Shown here: in pieces, positions 55,148 to 64,000 of the stretch | How positions within the stretch are numbered: position 1 is the stretch's first letter | Layout of the letters: every line of letters begins with the position of its first letter | From: Pycnococcus provasolii | Taxonomy: Eukaryota > Chlorophyta > Pseudoscourfieldiophyceae > Pseudoscourfieldiales | DNA: 64,000 bases | Assembly: GCA_049487715.1 (NCBI GenBank) | Contig: CP150563.1 | Location: 248,001 to 312,000 of the forward strand | Direction: 5' to 3' | Position numbers and translations under genes: made by a program | Notes under the pieces: model-generated | Database searches by the model: none | The model's input: only the letters and a program-made list of their open reading frames with translations | Told to the model about the DNA's origin: nothing

Positions 55148-58100
55148 ACACCACCACCAAAGCAGTGTCGCACACGGCGTGCACGCGTCTCACGCTGCCG
55201 CCGCGCACCAGCTCGCTGCGGCGACGACGAGCTTCTTCTTCAGTGGACCGGACGATGCGCTGCCTCGTTTTCCGGGCGACCACAGACGAGCGAGGGCGAT
55301 GCCATTCCACCCGCAGCAGCACCAGCCTCAGTTCTACGGACAGCCGTTCCACCCGCAGGTTGGACCAGGGATGGGCATGATGGGCATGCCGCCGCCGCCG
55401 CCGCCGCATCACCATCCCATGGCGATGGCAGCAAGTCCGCTTGCTGCTGCCAACAAGAAGCGCTCCAAAGCGAGCATGCAACCTCTTCAGCAGCTCAAGG
55501 ATGTGTTCAGGTGCGCAGTTTGTGGCGTCGACAGTAGTGGGGAAATCAGTTTCGTACAGCACTGCCGCGGCAAGGCGCACACGAGCAAGCTTGCAAAGAG
55601 ATTCGGAAATAGGGCTGTGGAACGAGGTGATGTGAATCGCTTCGCCGGTCTTCTCGAGAACGACGCAGGTATGATACCCATCCTCTCCGAGGCGGCACGC
55701 GTCTCCATCGAGACTGGGGCACCTTTCGGCAACGCGGGAGGTGCAGCACCTGCCGCCGTGGGAAGTGGTGCCGCTGCAGGAGGCTCTCGCGACGAGGCGA
55801 ACGTGCAGCGCGTAGCGCTTCGCGGAGACCACGAGCAGCTTCTTCGCACTGCCCTTCGCAAGTCAAGCAGTGACGTTGACCTCAACAAGAGGACGTCGTC
55901 GGCGATGAGCCTTGACGAGCTCGTCGCACCGGCACCGGCGCCTAGCATACAGCAGATAGACGTACCGTCGCACATGCGCCGCACGGGCGAGGAAACGGGC
56001 ACGGTGCCTCCAACTGACGATGATGACGAAATCAATGCGATGTCAGCAGCCTCTTCTGGCACGCTCAGGCGCGAGCATGCCGCGAGTGCTCCCGATCTGA
56101 CTCGAGTTGTGGGATCGACAGTCAACAACTCGCCGTCTTCTTCCAAGCAGCAGCAGCAGCGTGGCGGCGGCGGCGGCGAGATATCGCGCAGTGAACGCCA
56201 CCGACGACCAGCATTCATCCCGCCACCCATTGCTACGGGCTACGAGGAAGACCGCCTCGGTGGCCCGCTCGCAGATCAGCGACGTGCGCTGCCCGCATTT
56301 CACTACCGCGATATCATTCTTGGTGCAATCCGGCGGAACGACGTCGTCGTGATTGAAGGCGAGACGGGATGCGGCAAAACCACGCAGGTGCCCCAATTTG
56401 TTCTCGATGACTGCAGCCAAAATGGCGATCCGTGTAGCGTCGTTTGCACGCAGCCTCGTCGCATCTCTGCGCTCGGCGTTGCGGACCGCGTGGCGAGCGA
56501 GCGAGGCGAGGCTGTGGGTGATGCTGTCGGATACTCCGTGCGCCTGGACAACAAGACGTCGCGGCGCACATGCCTGTGCTTCTGCACCACGGGCATCCTC
56601 CTCAAGCGCCTCGAGGAAGATGCGTCGCTCGCGGGTGTCACGCACGTAGTCGTGGATGAAGTGCACGAGCGCACGATCGAGAGCGACTTCCTGCTCATGG
56701 TACTGAGGGATCTTCTGAAGCGAAGAAAGAAGGCTTTCGAAGCACATCGCGCCGCGATGGACGGCACTCCGCCGCCACCGCCACCGCTCAAGGTTCTGTT
56801 GATGAGCGCGACTTGTGATGTCAGTCTCTTCTGCCGCTACTTCCAGCAGTTTGACTTTGACGTTCATGCCGTCTCCATTCCCGGGCGAACGTTCCCTGTT
56901 TGCACTCTGTACCTCGAGGATGCGATGGAAATCACGAATCACTCGATTCACCCGCGAGCGGACTGGGCTCGCAAGGACAAGGACAGATATGGTGGCGGTC
57001 GGCAGGGTCCTCAAGGACGTCGCGAGGCGCCAGTCTCCGCACCGCACCCTCCCCGCGGCGGCGGCGGCGGCGGGGCGGACCTTTGGATGGATCCACGTCG
57101 TGACGCTGACTTGACGTTTGACGAACTTGCGCGGCGGTACCGAGGATATAGCAGACGCGTCGCTGATTGCCTGACGAAGTTGGACCCGGACCAAATTGAC
57201 TACGATCTGCTTGCGGACATCGTCGCGTGGGCTTTGAGCTTCGAAAATTCCGTGATTGCAAACGTGACGGCGAAGGATATTGCCTCGCACCTTCACCAGC
57301 GTCCAGATCCGCCCATTCCAGAGCATCTTCTGCACGAAGAGGAGCTCCTGCTCGCCGAATGGGGTGGTGCTGCGGACGGTACTGCTGCCATGCCGCAAAA
57401 GCGACACGCGAACGCGCGCTCCTCTGACGGTGCGGCTGACGGCGCGTGGGACGATGGCGCGGGCGGCGACCGCCGTCCTTCGCCCAGGGCGAAGAAGGGA
57501 CGAGGGGATGCCGCTGGCAGCGAGGCTGAGGCGAAGCGCCGCGCCACGGCTGCAGCCTTGTCTGCTCCAAAGGCGGAGGCACGCAACGAGGATGCGGATG
57601 CGGTGCTTGTGTTCCTGCCGGGCAACAAGGAGATTCAGACACTCGCTGAGGCTCTGCAATTTCGCCACCCTGCGGTATGTCGCGGATGGCACATCGTCCC
57701 ACTCCATGGTGGCTTGCCTCCCGAGGAGCAGAAGATGGCATTCCACCGTCCACCTCCGGGCATGAAGAAGGTGGTGCTCGCTACGAATGTTGCGGAGACG
57801 TCCATCACCATTGACGACGTTGGCTTCGTGATCGACACATGCCGTCATAAGGAGGTGAGATACGACGGTGCTAAGCGCATGAGCAGCCTCGAGGACGTCT
57901 TGGTGTCGAAGAGCAACGCAAAGCAGAGGAGAGGGCGTGCTGGTCGCGTGAAACCGGGCACGTGCGTACACCTCGTGTCACGGCACGACTACGCTACGCA
58001 GATGCACCAGCAGCAGCAGCCAGAGGTGCGTCGCGTTCCGCTCGAGCAGCTCGTTCTTCGGGTCAAGGCTCTCAAATACCCTGGAAGTGTAGAAAGCGTT

Positions 58101-59483
58101 CTCTGCAAGCTCATCCAGCCGCCAAGCCGCGATGCCATACGCCGTGCGGTTCGCGAGCTTGTCGCACTTGACGCGCTGGCTCTGCCGGACGGCGACCCGA
58201 ACGGCGCGGAGCGTCTAACGAGCTTGGGTCATCACCTCAGCAACCTGCCCGTTGACGTGCGCATTGGCAAGCTCATTCTTCTCGGCTGCGTCTTCGGCGC
58301 TGTGGATGAGACGATCACGATTGCCGCGGCGCTTGCGAGCAGATCGCCATTCATCGTGCCATTCAACGAGCATCGTGAGGCAGCTGACGCATCTCGCCGA
58401 GCCTTTGCACTGGGGCAAAGCGACCACCTGGCGGTGCTGAATGCGTACCGCCAATTCGACGATGCTCCTACCTGGGACCACAAGTCTCGCTTCTGCCGTG
58501 ATCGCTTCCTCGGGATGAAGACGTTGGTGAACATGGGCGAGAGCAAGCGGCACATGCTTGAGCTGCTATCGGAGGCGAACTTCGTCGATCCTGGCTTACG
58601 CGCACGATACACGGACAGCCTCGGTCGCCGAACGAACACGGACGGTTGCCGCGCGGCACTTGGCGATCTCGGCGAGGATGGCATGGATCTAGTGGCATCT
58701 CCTCCTCCCGTGACACCAGATGGTGTGCCATTGAGCGTTGAGAGCAAGGCGAGTCTTGTCAAGGCTCTTCTGTGCGCCTCGTTGTACCCGCAGGTGGTGC
58801 TGATCCAGAAGCCGTCAAAGCCTCCAAAGGGCGGCAAGTACAAGCACGACCAGCTGAAATTTCAGATCCACGCAGAGGAGGATGGCGAATCTGACACCGC
58901 CTCATCCGATGCTGCGCCAGCAGCGTCGGTGGCGGGTGGGACAGAGCTTCAGCCGAACCTCGTGCACGTCGCAGTCCACCCGTCGAGCGTGAATTCGAAG
59001 GAGGGTGACTTTGACTCGACCTTCCTCGTCTTTCACGAAAAGGTGAAGACAACTCGCGTGTACGTGCGCGATACAACGTGCGTGAGCCCACATGCCCTGA
59101 TGCTGTTCGCGGGAGGTAGCCTCGCAGGTGCGCTGCACAACATGATGCCGCCTCCGCAGCCACCGCAGCCGCCTCCGGGAATGCACGGTGGACGTGGCGG
59201 TGGACGTGGCGGCCGCGGCGGACGTGGCGCAGTTGCGGCATACTACCGTGCGATGGACCGGTATCAGCACGAGCTGAGGCAGTACGAGAGCCAAAATGTC
59301 GTGTTGAGCGTTGACGGCTGGATCAAGTTTGCGGTACCAGCCAGTCAAGCACAGCTTTACTTGGATGTGCGCAACCAGCTTGAGCTTTTGCTTCGCCACA
59401 AGATTGAAAGGCCTCACACCGCGTTTGGAGAAAATGATCTGGCGTTTGTCGAGGTTGTGAGCAGGCTACTGAAGGACCACTGA
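54840..59483 (+). CDS. DExH-box RNA helicase (DHX29/36/57-like, DEVH) with N-terminal zinc finger
   Basis: 1547 residues in one exon. The N-terminus is Gly/Tyr-rich, then poly-Gln, with a C2H2 finger (FRCAVCGVDSSGEISFVQHC followed by RGKAH) of the RNA-binding type. The helicase core has motif I EGETGCGKTTQVPQF, Ia TQPRRISAL, II VVDEVHERTIESDFLL (DEVH), III LLMSATCDVSLF, V LATNVAETSITIDDVGF and VI QRRGRAGRVKPGTC. An inserted segment of ~230 residues with RYRGYSRRVADCLTKLDPDQ, typical of DHX29/57-type proteins, lies between motifs III and V. HA2 and OB-fold regions follow, plus an RGG patch. It should unwind structured RNA, possibly G-quadruplexes or translation-initiation substrates; the exact orthologue is uncertain. 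Confidence 0.88.
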
Positions 59484-59608
59484 TTGTTTGAACGTTGAAA
59501 TGCTCGTCCTAGTGACACCTTTGATTTTTTTCGCCGTTGTAATTACAATTAAATTTGAAATTCTTTTTTGATAGACGTTACGATAAAACTTTACATATAC
59601 AAAACAGC

Positions 59609-60022
59609 TTAAAAGTCACTCACGCGTCCTGCGCGCTCCCAATCGTTGTACCTCGTCGGCTCAAGACCTTTTGGCCCTCCATGTTCCGTGCTGTGCGTTT
59701 TGATCTCCTCCTCCGCCGACGCGTTTTTTACGTGTTCATCGGAAACGTTCGTCGCATGTTTACCCTGTTCACTCACTTTCGTCTCGAACGATTTCTCCAC
59801 CATTGAGTTCACTTCGAGTTCACTTCGCCGCCGCAGATTCGCGGTGATGTCTGTTGGGGGCGCACTCACGCTTGTATCCGTCGATACAAGCCTGAAGGCA
59901 AGTGAGCGCCCACCAGGCAAAGAGGATGAGTAGGGCAAATGAGGATAAGCACGAAAGAACACATTAAGATGATTCTTCACACACAAAATATAGGGCAGAG
60001 AGATACCACGAGCGGCAGACAT
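59609..60022 (-). CDS. SDHAF4: Succinate dehydrogenase assembly factor 4 (SDHAF4)
   Basis: 137 residues from the ATG at 60022; the frame upstream starts with TTG. The C-terminal motif EHGGPKGLEPTRYNDWERAG followed by RVSDF is the hallmark of the SDHAF4/Sdh8 (DUF1674) family. The first ~60 residues are basic, hydrophobic and low in acidic residues, as for a mitochondrial presequence. SDHAF4 binds flavinylated SdhA in the matrix and promotes its joining to SdhB while limiting ROS. The stop is followed by TGTAA (59591-59595). A (CCCTAA)n box lies ~137 bp upstream. Confidence 0.88.
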   Translation of the reverse strand: MSAARGISLPYILCVKNHLNVFFRAYPHLPYSSSLPGGRSLAFRLVSTDTSVSAPPTDITANLRRRSELEVNSMVEKSFETKVSEQGKHATNVSDEHVKNASAEEEIKTHSTEHGGPKGLEPTRYNDWERAGRVSDF

Positions 60023-60158
60023 GGGCACCCGCTGGTGACTGACTGACTGACTGGTGGTGACGACGACCGGGGGAGGATGATTCAAGGGGCAGAGATCAAA
60101 GAGGAAAGAGAACAAGGTGTGACGTGTGTTGTGTGGTCAGGCTTCGAAGATGCGCCAC

Positions 60159-60185
60159 AACCCTAACCCTAACCCTAACCCTAAC
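60159..60185. promoter_or_regulatory. Telomere-type (CCCTAA)4 box upstream of SDHAF4
   Basis: Four and a half perfect CCCTAA units, among the longest such runs in the window, 137 bp from the SDHAF4 ATG. The rest of 60186-60508 has a GTAC-rich palindromic patch (60244-60265) and a (CAA)7 run (60421-60442). Confidence 0.65.
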
Positions 60186-60508
60186 ACACGAAGGGTCCCT
60201 CACGATAAACACAACTGCATTCCTACTACATACTTAGTCTATGAGTAGTACTGTACAGTACAGTAGATGAAAAAATAGTAAGTTTAAGGTAAGATATTAT
60301 TCGATGAGTTTTACCAAACTTCAAGAGGAAGAAACAGTGAGTAAATAAGAGATAGACGCACGCCTTGTAGTAAGCACGTAGTACCTTGGATTACCTTACG
60401 TGTGTGTGTGCACTACTTACCAACAACAACAACAACAACAACAGCTGCAAGCAGGTGCGTCTCGAAGGAACTTTCGTGGAAGAAAGAATCGTACCTTTTG
60501 CGACGAGG

Positions 60509-62611
60509 TTACGGACCAGTCACGGGCGTCCACGGCTTCGCACCATCCAAGCCGGTCCACTGCCTCATGTGACGGTCTGTGTGCGGAATGTCAAAGAAGA
60601 AGTCGTACCAGATGTGGCCAGGATGTGCGTGTTTGCAGCACCAAATGCTCGCGTACTCCTTCAGCCTCATTTCGAATTTCTGCTGAAGCTGCGGGTCAGA
60701 ATATAAGTGAAAGAATTTATTCGCCTTTCCATCGAGCCTTAACACGCGCGCACCCAAGTGATGCGCGTCGTGCACTTCTTTGAACTCCGCCTCTGTCATG
60801 ATCTCGCCACCAGCACCGCCGTGATCACGCGTGTCCTGAAAACGCATGATGTTCATCGATTGCTTCACGCCATCGGGCATGCGGGGGTTGTCCAAGAAGC
60901 TGTACTCGCGGAAATCAATGTGTGGGCCAAACACCTTCTCATCGCGTTCCCTCTGGAACCACTCGATGTCAAAGACGTGGTCCATCGGGCACTCGTAAGG
61001 GAGCTTGAGCTGGCTGCCGGGAATGATTCCACGATGCGGTGCCCACCAACGATCCTGGCCACACCACAGCTTCGGCATGATCAGCGCACGTCCGGTGATC
61101 TGCGCAAGTGCGAGCGCCGATCGCACGCTTAGCAACTGGTAATTCACAAGCTCGAAGTGCGCCTCAGGCGACGTCTTTGCATTGTTGATTAGTTCCTGCG
61201 GCACATCCGCGTCGTACATGAGGAATCCCTTGCCCGCCTTGCCATTCAGGTAGTACTCTGGCACATCGTCCCAAATCATGTGTTCACGGAATCGATGCCT
61301 CTTGCCATCCGTGCCGCTGTACTGGAACGTGGCGTGGATCACGTACGGCGTCACGCCCATCTTCATGGGCATCTGCTGCGTGAAGTACGTGTGACCGGAG
61401 CAGAAGAGGCTTACGGGTAGGATTCCGAAGCTAAGCGTCCCGTCGTATCCCTTGAAAACGCGATTCTCGGACGACCTGCCTCCCATCCCACCCTTGCGGT
61501 AGAGGTCGTTGAACGCATTCTGATCCCAGATCTTGTCGTCCTTCTCCAGCATGTCAAGCCACTTCCTGGCAAGCTTGTTGGCAGATCGGCGGAAGAGCAT
61601 GATGCCGATGTTCGCCGCGCTCCCTGCATTTGGCCAGCTTTCGAGTCCGCCGTCGGTCGTCGTCGCGCTCAGGTGGTCCGACGACGTCAGCACGTCGGCA
61701 TTCTTGTACTCAGCCATGTACGGCAAAGGGTCGCGCAGCCATACGGTGTCGATGTCGCTGATGAGAACGTCGAACCCCATTTCGGTGAACTTCACAAACA
61801 AGTTGATTTTCTCGCGTCCCATTTTGTGGAACGTCGGCGTTCCCCACCCAAAGTCGCCCGTCGTCAAGCCCGACTCCATGCTGAACGTGGGAACGCCGCG
61901 TTCGACGAGCGCCTCAAGCATCTCGTGGTCCATCGCGCCAACCATCACGTTCTTCACACCCAGGCGGCTGAGGTGCCCGAGCCAGTTGAGAGCAAAGTCG
62001 AGGTAGTGGTAGTTGGCCCACGTGACCATGATGAGGCCGTCGCTCGTGGCGTGCTTTGCAACCCGCTCACGCGTGAGCAGGTAGTCTTCCGAGCGCACGG
62101 GTGGGCGCTTGGGTTCCACAATAGGCTGAAACGCCTTAGGCGCCGTGCTCGGCGTTTCCCAGCTTATTCCGGAAATATCTGGGATCTCAGGCGCCGTGGC
62201 CGGCTCGTCGTGCTCGTCGTCTTCGTGACTCGGCACCACAGGCTCCTCAGGCTTTGCCACGGGCTGGAACAGCTTTTCCTCAGGGCTCTCTTCATGTATT
62301 TCACGGGGGGAGATCTCGTCGTCACCGTCGTCCTCCGCTTTCAGCGCATCTGCGCTCGCCGTGAGTCCGCCGAGGTCCGCCGTTGTGTCACTTTGGTACG
62401 CGGATCCTGCTCCCCCCGAGCCGTGCAAGTTGGCCCAGTTCGAGGCCGCCTCTTCGTACGCCGCGTACCTCTTGAGCGCCGCCTTGCTTCTCGCGTCTCT
62501 CGCGTTGTCGGTGTACCTGCCAACGATTCCCCAGTAGAGCGGCGGACCGAGGAACGTGAGCAGGAAGCACAGGAAGGAGCAGCCGACGCACCGCACGATC
62601 ACGCCCGCCAT
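60509..62611 (-). CDS. Type II membrane glycosyltransferase, GT77 family (XEG113-like arabinosyltransferase)
   Basis: 700 residues from the ATG at 62611. An N-terminal signal anchor (VGCSFLCFLLTFLGPPLYWG) and a variable acidic stem precede the catalytic region. Key parts are LIMVTWANYHYLDFALNWLG, GVKNVMVGAMDHEMLEALVE, then FTEMGFDVLISDIDTVWLRD with the D-x-D metal and sugar-nucleotide site, and GVTPYVIHATFQYSGTDGKR. This order matches plant XEG113 (GT77), which extends arabinose chains on hydroxyproline of extensins in the Golgi. The conserved C-terminal region ends with GHIWYDFFFDIPHTDRH. It would suit a Hyp-rich glycoprotein wall. A (CCCTAA)n box lies ~120 bp upstream. Confidence 0.85.
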   Translation of the reverse strand: MAGVIVRCVGCSFLCFLLTFLGPPLYWGIVGRYTDNARDARSKAALKRYAAYEEAASNWANLHGSGGAGSAYQSDTTADLGGLTASADALKAEDDGDDEISPREIHEESPEEKLFQPVAKPEEPVVPSHEDDEHDEPATAPEIPDISGISWETPSTAPKAFQPIVEPKRPPVRSEDYLLTRERVAKHATSDGLIMVTWANYHYLDFALNWLGHLSRLGVKNVMVGAMDHEMLEALVERGVPTFSMESGLTTGDFGWGTPTFHKMGREKINLFVKFTEMGFDVLISDIDTVWLRDPLPYMAEYKNADVLTSSDHLSATTTDGGLESWPNAGSAANIGIMLFRRSANKLARKWLDMLEKDDKIWDQNAFNDLYRKGGMGGRSSENRVFKGYDGTLSFGILPVSLFCSGHTYFTQQMPMKMGVTPYVIHATFQYSGTDGKRHRFREHMIWDDVPEYYLNGKAGKGFLMYDADVPQELINNAKTSPEAHFELVNYQLLSVRSALALAQITGRALIMPKLWCGQDRWWAPHRGIIPGSQLKLPYECPMDHVFDIEWFQRERDEKVFGPHIDFREYSFLDNPRMPDGVKQSMNIMRFQDTRDHGGAGGEIMTEAEFKEVHDAHHLGARVLRLDGKANKFFHLYSDPQLQQKFEMRLKEYASIWCCKHAHPGHIWYDFFFDIPHTDRHMRQWTGLDGAKPWTPVTGP

Positions 62612-62732
62612 GACCAGAGCACGAACTCCTAGCCTTCAGAGTCGCTGGGATGGGACCTCGTGGGATCGAGAACGATGGGACAAATATCCCCAAGGTAGAG
62701 GAGCGGAACCCTAATCCAAATAACCCTAATCC

Positions 62733-62758
62733 CCCTAACCCTAACCCTAACCCTAACC
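62733..62758. promoter_or_regulatory. Telomere-type (CCCTAA)4 box upstream of the XEG113-like gene
   Basis: Four perfect CCCTAA units followed by CCGA, 122 bp from the ATG at 62611, with diverged CCCTAAT units on the left (62709-62731). It lies between divergent genes, so it could serve the gene at 62934 as well. Confidence 0.65.
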
Positions 62759-62765
62759 GATTCGA

Positions 62766-62829
62766 GTTCGTCGTCGTTGTTGTGGTTGTGGTTGAGGTTG
62801 TGGTTGTGGTTGTGGTTGTGGTTGTTGAC
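62766..62829. repeat. (GTGGTT)n minisatellite in a divergent promoter
   Basis: About nine imperfect GTTGTG/GTGGTT units lie directly beside the telomere-type box, between the XEG113-like gene and the gene at 62934. Confidence 0.8.
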
Positions 62830-62933
62830 TTGCTCACCTTCGTCGCGTTCTTCTTCTTCTTCTTACAGAGGCTTCGGTTATTGTTTTTTATGGAAATTCT
62901 TGGCATCAGCGTCGGCCCTTGTCATCCGGGACA

Positions 62934-63539
62934 ATGTCTCCCTCCCTGAACTTGCATAAGACGACAACCACAACGGCGTGTTGCTTGGGTAAGCACGACA
63001 AGGCGCTCTTGGAATTATGGCACCACCTTGAGAACGGTGAACACATTGAGAACCTTGTTGACCAGCGTCTTAATAAGGTTAGTACTGCACGCTCTTCCTC
63101 TTCCTCTTCGGCCTTGGAAGAACTTGTCCAAAGACGAAGTCTCAGTGACCCTCAAGTCTCAAGACTTGCACTTGAGAGTGACGACTTCGTCGACGTCGTT
63201 CTAGAGCACGAGTCCGGAGAGACGTACTTGTACGATAAAATGGAACAGCATAGACACGTCTGGAAAAACGAAATGATGGCGAGAAACGCCGCGATGCAGA
63301 GACACCGTGCCTTAAGAGCAAGACACCCCACCGCGAGCGTTGATATGCAGCTCCTGCGCCAAAGCCAATGTGCTGACGCGCGAAAATGGCGGGCACTCGC
63401 TACATCTGCGCCCGCGGCAACGCCGGCAACGCACGAAAAGTCTGCGCCTTGGCGTCGTGGAGCTGAGCCTGTGGTCAACGCGCGCAATATTTCCACGAAG
63501 GCTCATTCAATAAAAGGCATGAAGAGGTTTTCTTCCTGA
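62934..63539 (+). CDS. Unknown small protein with Ser-rich and Arg/Ala-rich regions
   Basis: 201 residues from the ATG at 62934 (MSPSLNLHKTTTTTAC); the ORF is also open from a TTG upstream. Visible features are a helical segment (KALLELWHHLENGEHIENLV), a poly-Ser run, an acidic helix (ALESDDFVDVVLEHESGE), then basic residues with many Met, Arg and His (YDKMEQHRHVWKNEMMARNA), and a Ser/Lys tail. I recognise no family. A post-stop element begins 7 bp after the stop, which supports a real transcription unit. Confidence 0.55.
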   Translation: MSPSLNLHKTTTTTACCLGKHDKALLELWHHLENGEHIENLVDQRLNKVSTARSSSSSSALEELVQRRSLSDPQVSRLALESDDFVDVVLEHESGETYLYDKMEQHRHVWKNEMMARNAAMQRHRALRARHPTASVDMQLLRQSQCADARKWRALATSAPAATPATHEKSAPWRRGAEPVVNARNISTKAHSIKGMKRFSS

Positions 63540-63545
63540 GTTCCC

Positions 63546-63629
63546 TCATTCAGTAACGAAGTGTACTTTACTCTATCCAGCGGTTGTCCATTCACACCAT
63601 TCACTTTCACCATTCAGCCCATTCTGTAA
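63546..63629 (+). repeat. Copy 6 of the dispersed post-stop element
   Basis: Seven bp after the stop of the gene at 62934: TCATTCAGTAACGAAGTGTA, CTTTACTCTATCCAGCGG, TTGTCCATTCACACCATTCA, CTTTCACCATTCAGCCC, ending with a TGTAA at 63625-63629. It is the most complete copy together with those at 21800 and 24681. Confidence 0.6.
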
Positions 63630-63859
63630 CGCTCCGTTGCTTGTTGGCGAGGCGCTCCTCTCTGCAAGGCTTTGGCAACCTGAGGTTTTGAGGGGGGAAT
63701 GAGTTAGGGGTTGGACTTCAGGATGATTGTTCGGGGTTTGGCATTTAGTTTGGTTGGGGGTAGGTCGGGTGAGGTGGGGTCGGTTGGGTTCTCAGTAGTT
63801 CGGTTCGCTGGCGGCGGTGTGTTTTACTTTTTGTTGTTTGGTTCAGTTTTTTGGTTGGT

Positions 63860-64000
63860 ATGGCCGCCGTCGCGCCCCCCACACAAGCGCCCGGTTCTTC
63901 CAAGGCGAACGCGTCGCAGATCCTGCCCAGCGAACTCATCGACAGGTGCGTCGGCTCGCCCATCTGGGTCATCATGAAGTCGCAAACAGAACTCACGGGA
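63860..64000 (+). CDS. LSM5: U6 snRNA-associated Sm-like protein LSm5, 3' partial
   Basis: The ATG at 63860 opens a frame that runs off the window end (47 codons seen). After a short N-terminal extension it reads [20 protein letters not shown], then MKSQTELTG, matching the Sm1 motif start of LSm5 (Q-LLP-LE-L-D-K-C-I-G-S...I-x-I-V-M-K-x-D-K-E-x-x-G). LSm5 is part of the LSm2-8 ring that binds the 3' end of U6 snRNA and of the cytoplasmic LSm1-7 ring for mRNA decay. SART3, elsewhere in this window, works on the same U6 particle. The 63630-63859 interval is G-rich and holds a TTAGGGG-like motif near 63706. Confidence 0.85.
   Translation, partial: MAAVAPPTQAPGSSKANASQILPSELIDRCVGSPIWVIMKSQTELTG

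Noticed and set aside
56043-57971. 642-codon minus-strand ORF opposite the DEVH helicase
   Set aside because: It is antisense to the conserved helicase motifs I-VI, which define the real coding strand.
60159-62758. Chromosome end or telomere at the CCCTAA runs
   Set aside because: Runs are only 4-5 units long, internal and flanked by normal genes on both sides, so they are interstitial motifs.
1-64000. CRISPR arrays, operons or bacterial contamination
   Set aside because: No regularly spaced direct repeats with unique spacers are present; spliceosomal introns and wholly eukaryotic gene families occur across the window.

Overview
The window is nuclear DNA from a compact, GC-rich eukaryotic genome, most likely a small green alga (chlorophyte or prasinophyte grade). 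The gene set is wholly eukaryotic: kinesin, importin-5, SART3, LSM5, NAA30, AMSH, a DEAH/DEVH RNA helicase, JmjC and DNA methyltransferase chromatin proteins, and mitochondrial COQ2, ferredoxin reductase and SDHAF4. Carotenoid cleavage dioxygenase, a plastid-type DUF4336 protein and two plant/algal-type wall glycosyltransferases point to a photosynthetic lineage. The chlorophyte polyadenylation signal TGTAA follows many stop codons. I could place only four introns (70-181 nt, GTAAGT-like donors, CTAAC-like branch points). Most genes are single-exon. The species itself cannot be named from the sequence.

Layout. 0-9.3 kb: the end of a secreted nidogen-like protein, a carotenoid dioxygenase, a small charged nuclear protein, a kinesin and an Sfi1-like repeat protein. 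9.3-10.9 kb: gene-poor, with a possible structured RNA and a Ty1/copia integrase relic. 10.9-17.3 kb: an unknown membrane protein, then two divergently transcribed, apparently secretory-pathway glycosyltransferases. 17.3-29 kb: a chromatin block with a C5 DNA methyltransferase carrying a SUMO-interacting motif, an extended-PHD protein, a degenerate double-chromodomain CHD-like protein, a JmjC hydroxylase, an acidic repeat protein and a broken KDM3-type JmjC relic. 29-45 kb: SART3, a small myristoylated protein, an M14 carboxypeptidase, NAA30, MUTYH, COQ2, a DUF4336 protein, ferredoxin reductase and AMSH. 45-54.6 kb: importin-5, a truncated Fanzor (eukaryotic TnpB homologue), an apparently intact Tc1/mariner element with identical 173-bp terminal repeats, and an RS-rich protein. 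54.8-64 kb: a DEVH helicase, SDHAF4, a GT77-type glycosyltransferase, an unknown gene and the start of LSM5.

Genes are packed mainly as divergent pairs sharing 200-400 bp promoters and convergent pairs with gaps as small as 29 bp. Two recurring non-coding signals stand out. Short CCCTAA (telomere-type) runs lie 65-200 bp upstream of six start codons. A dispersed sequence family, in sense orientation, lies just after the stop codons of at least six unrelated genes. Together with the Fanzor derivative, the young mariner element and the pseudo-ATPase CHD protein, these are the most interesting parts of the window.
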